Assembly (NCBI GenBank): GCA_030619215.1
Contig: JAUXBV010000188.1
Span: forward strand, 1 to 6,851
Source of the DNA: Fibrobacterota bacterium
GTDB lineage: Bacteria > Fibrobacterota > Chitinivibrionia > Chitinivibrionales > JANQEN01
DNA length: 6,851 bases
Direction of reading: 5' to 3'
In this document: piece by piece, positions 1-5,611 of the stretch
Layout of the letters: each line of letters starts with the position of its first letter
How positions within the stretch are numbered: position 1 is the stretch's first letter
Position numbers and translations under genes: made by a program
Notes under the pieces: generated by a model
Told to the model about the DNA's origin: nothing
The model's input: the letters and a program-made list of their open reading frames with translations, nothing else
The model's database searches: none

Positions 1-782
1 GCTGATGCGACTGCCCAGTCTACTTTTGACAAACCGCTGGTTTCAGCCATCATGAGCCTGCCGCCGTCAATCATGATAAATATGTTCTGTCCCTGTTCAG
101 GTTCATATTCTCTTACAATGAGCTTCCCGCACCGTGCTGACCGTTTCCAATGGACATTTTTAATATCATCACCCAGTCTATAGTCGCGCATCTGGGCGAA
201 TTCCCTGCCCGGCCCATAATTTTTCATCTGTCGACTCTCTGTCCGGGCAAGGTAAAACCGGGATTGAAGGCCCTCTTTTTCAGTCGGTAACCTGGGGTAT
301 ACATGAACAATATCTTTAACTTTTATCGGGGTCTGTCGTGAGATAAATCCGATTGGGGAGGATAATCTCATGCCTGCCGTTTCATAGGTGTGTTCGCCTC
401 TGCTCATTGGTTCAAGCATATAGGACAATTCAAATATCCCATCGCCTTTGGAGAGTTTGCCAACGTACCTTTTATCCTCGTATTTAAACCCAGTAGGGGG
501 ATGATCAATGAAAATTATTCCTGTTGGAAGTGAAATTGAATATTCAACCCTTACAACCACTTTCCCCTGAACACCGAGGAAGAATTGTGAAGGAAAAATG
601 CGGGTAACGGAAAAGGCTTCGGGATCCGGAATCATAAAGTAGTCGATAGCAATTAATACTATACCCATAAGATTTATAATCACACAGAGTCCCACTGCTC
701 CGGGAATCCAATTCTTAAACAGAAGGATAATTCCGGCAATGACCGGAAGTATAAATCCCCGACCTGTAATTACAAATTTCAT
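1..782 (-). CDS. DUF58 family protein (partial, C-terminus beyond left edge)
   Basis: Translating the minus strand from the ATG at 782 gives about 260 residues with no stop before the window edge, so the C-terminus is missing. Residues about 7-50 hold two hydrophobic stretches, the usual N-terminal membrane hairpin. A beta-rich region follows, and then the DUF58 hallmark: GPGREFAQMRDY, GDDIKNVHWKRSAR and LIVREYEPE, leading into IFIMIDGGRLM, the start of a von Willebrand A-like fold. The DxSxS metal site of true VWA domains is replaced by D-G-G-R-L-M, as is common in DUF58 proteins. The ATG overlaps the MoxR stop (TCAT on the plus strand at 779-782), and AAAGG at 790-794 lies 7 bases upstream. 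DUF58 proteins are regular partners of MoxR ATPases, so this is probably the next component of the same complex. The family call is firm, but the molecular function is not known. Confidence 0.93.
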   Translation of the reverse strand, partial: MKFVITGRGFILPVIAGIILLFKNWIPGAVGLCVIINLMGIVLIAIDYFMIPDPEAFSVTRIFPSQFFLGVQGKVVVRVEYSISLPTGIIFIDHPPTGFKYEDKRYVGKLSKGDGIFELSYMLEPMSRGEHTYETAGMRLSSPIGFISRQTPIKVKDIVHVYPRLPTEKEGLQSRFYLARTESRQMKNYGPGREFAQMRDYRLGDDIKNVHWKRSARCGKLIVREYEPEQGQNIFIMIDGGRLMMAETSGLSKVDWAVAS

Positions 783-1729
783 TCCGGAACCTTTACGGAA
801 TCAAAAAGAGTACGAAGTATGCTCTCGACCGGCGTCTGCTGGATTTCCGCTTCCGGTTTTATTATCCACCTGTGGGGCAAAACAAGCGGTACTAATTCAC
901 GAACATGGTCAGGGGTAACAAAGGAATTTCCCTGTACTGCAGCGTATGCCCTGGCCAGTCGCAGGAGCATCTGACCTGATCGCGGAGAGTTTCCAAGCAG
1001 TAATTCATCAATAGTGCGTGAGGCAGCCATAAGTCCCCGAACATAGGTCAATATTTTTTCATCAACGACTACCTGATTGACAAACTCTCTGGCATCCTGA
1101 ACCTGCAGGGCTACAGTTTCAAACGGTGTGATTGCGTTGAGTTGTTCGTTAAAGTTACCGACAGTTAACGCAGACGCCAACACCTGCAGTTCATCGTCAA
1201 CTGAAGGATAATCCATTATTATCCTGACCATGAATCTATCAAGCTGGGCCTCCGGAAGTGTATATGTTCCTTCAAATTCCAGGGGATTCTGCGTTGCAAA
1301 AACAATAAAGTTTTCGCTCATGTCATATCGATTATTATCAATAGTAACCTGCTTTTCCTCCATTGCTTCCAGAAGGGCGGCTTGTGTCTTCGCAGGCGCC
1401 CTGTTTATTTCATCTGCCAGAATAAAATCCGAAAAAACCGGCCCCGGCATAAATTCAAAAGTAGCTTTTCCCTGGTTATAAATGCTTGTACCAAGAATAT
1501 CCGAGGGCATTAAATCAGGGGTAAACTGTATTCGGGAAAATCTGAGTCCCATTGCCCTTGCAAAAACCCTTGCTAAAAGTGTTTTCGCTATACCAGGCAC
1601 ACCTTCAAGGAGGATATTCCCTTTAACAAGAAATGTGGCAAAAATAACGGTTTTCGCTTCCTCCTTGCCAATTACCACTTTTTTAATTTCATTACTAATA
1701 CTGTTGTATAATTCTTGTGCAGGATTCAC
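779..1729 (-). CDS. MoxR-family AAA+ ATPase
   Basis: This 316-residue protein has the usual MoxR length and is complete. Visible ATPase motifs are Walker A GVPGIAKT (43-50), Walker B FILADE (102-107), sensor 1 region ATQNP (145-149), the EGTYTLPEAQLDRF segment (153-166) with a probable arginine finger at R165, and sensor 2 NSPRSGQ (247-253). MoxR ATPases use ATP hydrolysis in the cytoplasm to remodel or activate partner proteins, often to insert cofactors or assemble envelope complexes, and they are commonly encoded beside DUF58 genes, as here. The start is GTG at 1729, which overlaps the TGA of the DUF4350 gene by 4 bases. An AAGGA lies 9 bases upstream inside that gene, which supports this start. 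The stop overlaps the DUF58 ATG by 4 bases. There is no signal peptide or membrane helix. The company of DUF4350 and DUF4129 suggests the MoxR-proper subfamily, but that is inferred from context only. Confidence 0.97.
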   Translation of the reverse strand: MNPAQELYNSISNEIKKVVIGKEEAKTVIFATFLVKGNILLEGVPGIAKTLLARVFARAMGLRFSRIQFTPDLMPSDILGTSIYNQGKATFEFMPGPVFSDFILADEINRAPAKTQAALLEAMEEKQVTIDNNRYDMSENFIVFATQNPLEFEGTYTLPEAQLDRFMVRIIMDYPSVDDELQVLASALTVGNFNEQLNAITPFETVALQVQDAREFVNQVVVDEKILTYVRGLMAASRTIDELLLGNSPRSGQMLLRLARAYAAVQGNSFVTPDHVRELVPLVLPHRWIIKPEAEIQQTPVESILRTLFDSVKVPE

Positions 1730-2991
1730 GCTCTCATTTCCTTTCTCATAAACATGAAAATGTTAAATATTTTAAGGGTTTCATTTTTATCTTTAAAACT
1801 AATGCCGCTTTCAACTTTTTTAAAAATAGCTGCCAGTTCCTCTTTAGATTTAACCTCCCTGGGCATTTTTCTTCTGCTTAAATAGCGATCAAGTAACTCT
1901 TCCATTTCAACAGGTTCTTTAGTATCCCTTTTCAGTAAATCCGAACGGATTATTGCAGCTTCCCTTCTCAGCAATCCTTTCCAGGCGCCAAACGTTATAA
2001 GAAGGCCGGCAAGGGCCCTCATGCCTGGAATAGCATCCCGATGAACATGAATACGCTCAGGAACAGGTGGTATAATGCGAATACCCGTTAAAAATAGATA
2101 TAACAATACCAGAATGCACAGGTAGATAATCCCGGTATTAAACTGATAATACGTTAAAAGTTGCCAGAAACTTTTAGTGGCTCTGTAGCCATTATGAAAT
2201 TCGTCAAAAAGTATTGATTTCCCTCCAAACCAATCATCACCGGTAAAAAGTCGTGTAGCGAATCTATACCACGAGGGTTCACGGAGTACTGAATTACTGA
2301 ATGGATTAATTTCGGTAAATGCGATCCATTCTCCGTGACCGACAGCCTTTTTAACTGCTGTGGGCTTATTATAATGAGTTATAAAAGGAAGAACATCAGG
2401 GCTGAAATGTTTAAAATGTTTGATTTGTACTGAATCTACCGCTTTATATATCTGACCGAATATTGGTGAGCGCTGAATCTGTGAAAGCTTTGCCAGTGTG
2501 TCATCATAAGGAAAAATCGTATCAACAGGCAGAATTACATAAGATTCAGCAGCAGGAACATTGGATGTCGCCGTATAAAAATTGTATTCGGGAATCCAGC
2601 CCCTTTTCTTTGGCCCAAGCATCCCGGAGGTGATTAATCGATTACCATTGGCAACCCAATCCATGATTATGCTCCACTCCCATATATGGGGGCGGAATCT
2701 GGGTGAGAGTATTACCAGGGTTTTTCTCCGGTCGTTTTCCGGGTCTATCTCTTTAAAAATGGGAAGCTTAATTCTTTTTACAGGCACACCCCTGTCTTCA
2801 AGATCTCTATAGAGACCATAGGTCCCAAGCATACCTTTATCATAAGTAGAGCAGGTAATAAAATCAGTCTTTTCGTTTTTCCTTTGAAGTAACAGGAAAA
2901 GGTTTAAGAGGAAAGACGCGGTAATGAAAAGAGTAAACCTTTTGTGGCTTTTTACAAATGTTATTGTTCTTTCCAGGTACTTTTTAATCAT
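1726..2991 (-). CDS. DUF4350-type membrane-anchored protein
   Basis: This 421-residue protein has an N-terminal membrane helix at about 20-36 and a second at about 285-302. Between them is a roughly 245-residue domain that should lie outside the cytoplasm if lysines and arginines stay inside. That domain starts with the pattern expected for DUF4350 (STYDKGMLGTYGLYRDLEDRG, residues 48-68), has a strand-turn segment TLVILSP (91-97) and DWVANGNRLITSG (111-123), and ends with ILFDEFHNGY (260-269), whose D-E-F-H signature is typical of the family. The cytoplasmic tail (303-421) is basic and helical and contains LDRYLSRRK. The ATG overlaps the upstream stop as ATGA (2988-2991), with an AGGGAAG-like Shine-Dalgarno just upstream. 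The fold resembles a glutamine-amidotransferase-like Rossmann core, but no catalytic triad is evident. It is probably a structural partner of the MoxR/DUF58 system. The family call comes from recalled motifs, not from a search. Confidence 0.8.
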   Translation of the reverse strand: MIKKYLERTITFVKSHKRFTLFITASFLLNLFLLLQRKNEKTDFITCSTYDKGMLGTYGLYRDLEDRGVPVKRIKLPIFKEIDPENDRRKTLVILSPRFRPHIWEWSIIMDWVANGNRLITSGMLGPKKRGWIPEYNFYTATSNVPAAESYVILPVDTIFPYDDTLAKLSQIQRSPIFGQIYKAVDSVQIKHFKHFSPDVLPFITHYNKPTAVKKAVGHGEWIAFTEINPFSNSVLREPSWYRFATRLFTGDDWFGGKSILFDEFHNGYRATKSFWQLLTYYQFNTGIIYLCILVLLYLFLTGIRIIPPVPERIHVHRDAIPGMRALAGLLITFGAWKGLLRREAAIIRSDLLKRDTKEPVEMEELLDRYLSRRKMPREVKSKEELAAIFKKVESGISFKDKNETLKIFNIFMFMRKEMRA

Positions 2992-3980
2992 GAGCTTTTC
3001 TTCCCTTTAAGCAAATCTGCTTTTATAATCAGTTGCTCAAGGTATTTTTTATCAACAGCCGAGTGACCGAAAATTACGTATTCATACATTGTAATAATTT
3101 CTTCAGCTGTCTTACAATCTTCTATGAAACGTTTTCTCATAACATTTAAAAATTGACGGTTGGTCCACCACTCATACCGTCTGATTCTATTACGATTTAA
3201 AGACCATGTTATCAGGTGTCGATATATACATTCCGAAGCATCGGCTAACGAGGATTCGTCGATCTTTTCACGCGCTTTTTGAAGCCAGTTAATTTCTAAC
3301 GGTATATTTTTACCTCTTTCTGTTTTCCTCCTGCCCCTGCTTAATTCAACACTCGGATATAAACGAGCGGCAAACCTTCCAACAACAACAACCACAAAGA
3401 TAAAAACAGCAATGGCAATAACAAATAGAATTGCCTTCCAGAAAAAAGATAATTTTACAATAGGATTAACGACAAATCTGTAAAATGGCTGTAAGATATA
3501 TTTATCAATGAAATTAAATATTTTTTCAACGACCTTAACTAACCACGGCTTTTCTTTAATCTCCTCATCTTCCTCAAGATACTCAAGAAATGTGTTGTGG
3601 GAAAAATCAAAAATTTTGTTTACTCTCTTTTTAGTTGAACTGAACTTGTAATAAGTATACATGGCCACCCGGTAACGGAAATGGTATAGCGTATCCAGTC
3701 CATAATCCGGGTTTTCGAGGTCTCTATGTTCATCAAAATATTGTATATAATTGTTAATCTGTGCCTGTACCGGGCTGAAACAGGTTGAGTCACTGTCAAA
3801 GTAAACAACAGAGCCAGGTAAATAACAGAATTCATCAATCCTCTCTTCAAATTCTTCCTGGATTTTTTTTGAATCTTCCAAAGAAAGAATCGGTGGTGTT
3901 TTTATAATAGAGTCCAGTAATCCCGCAAAGGAAAACTGGACCATAAGAACAAAAATTAGTATAAATACTTTCTTATGCAC
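2988..3980 (-). CDS. DUF4129-type protein with signal peptide and one internal helix
   Basis: I place the start at GTG 3980, giving 330 residues. The first 19 residues, HKK followed by VFILIFVLMVQ and ending S-F-A before GLL, form a textbook Sec signal peptide with cleavage after A19. An extracytoplasmic region to about residue 175 contains C52 and C67, which could pair. A strong membrane helix spans about 181-200, followed by a basic RGRRKTERGK stretch (215-224) and a cytoplasmic C-terminal DUF4129-like domain (about 230-325). That domain shows the family pattern WWTNRQFLNVM (271-281) and MYEYVIFGHSAV (298-309). The open frame runs further upstream to a TTG at 4067, but that would overlap the previous gene by 95 bases and bury the signal peptide. 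GTG 3980 overlaps the previous stop by only 8 bases. Its Shine-Dalgarno is weak (GGAGAG 13 bases upstream), so coupling to the preceding gene is likely. DUF4129 proteins recur in MoxR/DUF58 operons, and their function is undefined. Confidence 0.8.
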   Translation of the reverse strand: MHKKVFILIFVLMVQFSFAGLLDSIIKTPPILSLEDSKKIQEEFEERIDEFCYLPGSVVYFDSDSTCFSPVQAQINNYIQYFDEHRDLENPDYGLDTLYHFRYRVAMYTYYKFSSTKKRVNKIFDFSHNTFLEYLEEDEEIKEKPWLVKVVEKIFNFIDKYILQPFYRFVVNPIVKLSFFWKAILFVIAIAVFIFVVVVVGRFAARLYPSVELSRGRRKTERGKNIPLEINWLQKAREKIDESSLADASECIYRHLITWSLNRNRIRRYEWWTNRQFLNVMRKRFIEDCKTAEEIITMYEYVIFGHSAVDKKYLEQLIIKADLLKGKKSS

Positions 3981-4785
3981 TCTTTTCAGAAGTCTCTCCA
4001 AGAGAATCAAGCTGGCTATCCAGGTCGATATTCTCTTTTTCAGATCTGAGGCTGTTGTAATGGACAATGTTTATCGTGGCAAATAATGGATAGATTAAAG
4101 CGATCGCAAGTGTGTATAATATAACGCCGATAATATTGAAGATTGTCATATCCGGCATCATACCGGTTGTGGCAAACGCTTCCGGTGCTTCCATCGCGGA
4201 TTTAAACGTAGAACCCATTAGTAAAAAAATACCAATAGTCATTGGTGCAAGAACTATAAAGTAAGTTACCAGGTTAATGACAAATGTTTTCCACCATCTT
4301 CCTTTTGTGATCGAAAATGTTCTTAAAATTCCCCCTAAAAAATATTTTCTTTCTACAATAACAACAACCATACCAACCATGGCAATATTTATGAAATAGA
4401 AAAAAGGTATAAAAAGTGCAATCATACTGAGAAACATTGCTAAATACCAGATTATTGCAGTAATGATTAATAAAAAATCTCCCGGTTTTGCTAATTTGAT
4501 AATTTCCTTAAATTCTAAATCCTCACCGAGACTGGTTCTGTAAATGTATCTGACTACTACAATCCATGCCCAAAAACCTGTTATCATTGAAAGAAAATAG
4601 AGTGCATTAAACGCAGCAAATGGATTTTCAGGATTATGTACCATAAAATTTTTCATATTGGCAATACCAAGAATGCAGGGAGCTAAAATCAGGATAAGGA
4701 TCTTGCCTATAATTTTCTTATAAAGACGGATTCCACGGTCAAGAGTCTGACCAATGGTAAACTTACCAACAAAAAGGTTTTCCAT
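3973..4785 (-). CDS. Six-helix integral membrane protein, first gene of the MoxR operon
   Basis: This 270-residue protein is mostly hydrophobic, with about six predicted helices at roughly 26-44, 60-80, 103-121, 122-145, 165-189 and 214-240. The N-terminus FTIGQTLDRGIRLYKK is amphipathic. The pattern GGILRTFSITKGRWWKTF (151-168) before helix 5 and the ending VHYNSLRSEKENIDLD (241-256) resemble membrane proteins of the group related to the glycerophosphodiester phosphodiesterase membrane domain, which often end with a Tyr-x-x-Leu-Arg acidic tail and lead DUF4129 operons. No catalytic motif is visible, so enzymatic activity is not implied. The start ATG at 4785 has AAGGA at 4792-4796, 6 bases upstream. 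It follows the 185-base gap and is therefore the likely first gene of its transcript. It is probably a membrane partner or scaffold of the downstream MoxR, DUF58 and DUF4129 proteins. The coding call is firm, but the family call is tentative. Confidence 0.75.
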   Translation of the reverse strand: MENLFVGKFTIGQTLDRGIRLYKKIIGKILILILAPCILGIANMKNFMVHNPENPFAAFNALYFLSMITGFWAWIVVVRYIYRTSLGEDLEFKEIIKLAKPGDFLLIITAIIWYLAMFLSMIALFIPFFYFINIAMVGMVVVIVERKYFLGGILRTFSITKGRWWKTFVINLVTYFIVLAPMTIGIFLLMGSTFKSAMEAPEAFATTGMMPDMTIFNIIGVILYTLAIALIYPLFATINIVHYNSLRSEKENIDLDSQLDSLGETSEKSA

Positions 4786-4835
4786 AAAGAGTCCTTTGAA
4801 AAAGTGTGTGAAAAGAATTGTTATAACAGTATGTT

Positions 4836-4868
4836 AAGCAGAAGGCTATGGAAATAGACTTTCTGCTT
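4836..4868. repeat. Inverted repeat, hairpin-forming, in the gap between units
   Basis: AAGCAGAA (4836-4843) pairs with TTCTGCTT (4861-4868). The stem continues inward through two more pairs (one G-T), a single unpaired A at 4858, and CTAT/ATAG (4846-4849 with 4854-4857) around a GGAA loop. On the plus strand the stem is followed by TTTT, but no gene reads that way. On the minus strand no T-run follows the stem, so it is not a classical intrinsic terminator for the carrier-protein gene. It would lie in the leader of the MoxR operon if the promoter proposed at 4911-4940 is real. It could be a leader hairpin or a processing site. Confidence 0.5.
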
Positions 4869-4878
4869 TTACATATTG

Positions 4879-4914
4879 TTATCCAGTTGCGAGTATGCTC
4901 CGCCATCTGGATAA
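4879..4914. repeat. Inverted repeat TTATCCAG / CTGGATAA
   Basis: Two perfect 8-base arms (4879-4886 and 4907-4914) flank a 20-base spacer that has its own short complement (GAG 4891-4893 with CTC 4898-4900). The arms are well separated, which suits either a dimeric regulator site or a cruciform/RNA hairpin. The right arm overlaps the proposed -10 box of the MoxR operon promoter. No run of T follows on either strand, which argues against a terminator. Confidence 0.5.
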
Positions 4915-4940
4915 TGTTTATGTTGAATTGTGTTAGTCAA
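4911..4940 (-). promoter_or_regulatory. Candidate sigma70-like promoter for the MoxR operon
   Basis: Read on the minus strand, TTGACT (plus 4935-4940) matches 5 of 6 bases of the -35 consensus. CATTAT (plus 4911-4916) matches 4 of 6 bases of the -10 consensus, with an 18-base spacer. It sits in the only sizeable gap and points at the five-gene unit, with an untranslated leader of roughly 115-120 bases before the ATG at 4785. The -10 box overlaps one arm of the inverted repeat 4879-4914 and the -35 box touches the repeat 4932-4947, which would suit regulation by a repressor. If the host uses a divergent sigma factor, as Bacteroidota do, this match is irrelevant. It is a weak prediction based on consensus alone. 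Confidence 0.3.
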
Positions 4941-4947
4941 CTCTAAC
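4932..4947. repeat. Short inverted repeat GTTAG / CTAAC
   Basis: Five-base arms GTTAG (4932-4936) and CTAAC (4943-4947) flank a 6-base spacer. An alternative pairing, GTTGA (4922-4926) with TCAAC (4937-4941), overlaps it, so two mutually exclusive hairpins are possible. It lies 24 bases past the stop of the carrier-protein gene and touches the proposed -35 box. Arms this short occur by chance in AT-rich DNA, and I list it mainly because it clusters with the other two repeats. Confidence 0.25.
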
Positions 4948-4970
4948 TTCTTTGTTATAAAAAAGTGTCT

Positions 4971-5609
4971 TTATTCTTTTTTTGTTCTTTTCAAATTGTA
5001 TAAAAATAAGATGAATAATACCAGAAAAACCAGATCACACCAGGCGAAAAGTGCAAATACCCAATGAGGGCCAGTGAAGATGTAATGGTAAAAGGAAAGT
5101 CCTGCATAACCGATTTTCGATAATATTCCGATTTTAACCATATCTACATTTCTATACATATCCTTATAAACATAAAATAACATAACTCCCAATATTGCAA
5201 TAAAAAGAGCCGGAGATTGTATGTATTCCGGATGGTGGGGAAGAGTAATATCAAAGATTTTATATATTTGCTTATAGAATAGAAAAAATAGTATTCCCAG
5301 GATGAAATCATAAAGGCTTGCGATAAGAAACATCCCCCTATAAAATTTTTCACCTTTCATACTTTTACCATCCTTTTTGTTAAGTTCATCAACAATTACT
5401 TTTACAATTTCCTTTACGCTATTTGCCTCATTTAATCTATTCTCAGGAATCCGAATATCATATTTCTTCTCCAGCGCTACCAGTATTTCCAAAGCACTTA
5501 ATGAATTAATACCCACAGCATAAAGATTTGAATCCAATTTTATCTCATTTTTATTGAGACCACTTTCTTCTGCAATTGCATCGATAATACTTTGTTCTAT
5601 ATGGTTCAT
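4971..5609 (-). CDS. Acyl carrier protein fused to a four-helix membrane domain
   Basis: This 212-residue protein has two parts. Residues 1-77 are a complete acyl carrier domain: the GINSLSALEILVALEKKYDI segment (33-52) places the phosphopantetheine-accepting serine at S36. The DSL motif usual in carrier proteins reads NSL here, and IPENRLNEANSVKEIVKVI completes helices 3 and 4. After a polar linker (about 78-88), residues 90-205 hold four hydrophobic helices at about 92-113, 132-148, 159-178 and 184-205, with the conserved-looking motifs LYDFILGILFFLFY, HHPEYIQSPALF and PHWVFALFAWCDLVF. The tail is basic (LKRTKKE), so both ends should face the cytoplasm, where the carrier must meet its synthase. 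The ATG follows the radical SAM stop by 2 bases and has AGAGGG at 5615-5620, so the two genes are co-transcribed. I do not recognise a named family for the membrane part. A second translation start at M84 is possible. Confidence 0.9.
   Translation of the reverse strand: MNHIEQSIIDAIAEESGLNKNEIKLDSNLYAVGINSLSALEILVALEKKYDIRIPENRLNEANSVKEIVKVIVDELNKKDGKSMKGEKFYRGMFLIASLYDFILGILFFLFYKQIYKIFDITLPHHPEYIQSPALFIAILGVMLFYVYKDMYRNVDMVKIGILSKIGYAGLSFYHYIFTGPHWVFALFAWCDLVFLVLFILFLYNLKRTKKE
5358..5375 (-). promoter_or_regulatory. Possible internal ribosome site and start within the carrier-membrane gene
   Basis: On the minus strand AAGGA (plus 5371-5375) lies 10 bases before the in-frame ATG of M84 (5358-5360), exactly at the junction between the carrier domain and the membrane domain. 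Initiation here would release a free four-helix protein of 129 residues (MKGEKFYRG onward) alongside the fused form. The spacing is slightly long, and AAGGA is frequent in lysine-rich AT-rich genes, so it may be chance. It could also be the remnant start of a once-separate gene. Confidence 0.3.
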
Positions 5610-5611
5610 TA

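Noticed and set aside
1230..1751. Two abutting plus-strand open frames opposite the MoxR gene
   Set aside because: They lie wholly antisense to an intact ATPase with all motifs, show no family resemblance and have skewed, serine-rich composition typical of shadow frames.
2582..2812. Plus-strand open frame opposite the DUF4350 gene
   Set aside because: It is antisense to a well-supported gene, with no recognisable domain and no convincing ribosome site.
3620..3850. Minus-strand open frame inside the DUF4129 gene in another frame
   Set aside because: It is fully nested in a gene with signal peptide, helix and domain support, and the product has no recognisable features.
4820..4827. Perfect palindrome GTTATAAC, whose minus-strand TATAAC resembles a -10 box
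   Set aside because: No -35-like sequence lies 16-19 bases upstream, and an 8-base palindrome in AT-rich DNA is weak evidence alone.
4836..4870. Hairpin plus TTTT read as an intrinsic terminator
   Set aside because: The T-run follows the stem only on the plus strand, where no gene is read. On the minus strand the stem is followed by AACATACTG, which is not a terminator tail.
5144..5353. Minus-strand open frame inside the carrier-membrane gene in another frame
   Set aside because: It is nested in the membrane region of a coherent protein. Its hydrophobicity comes from the shared T-rich composition.
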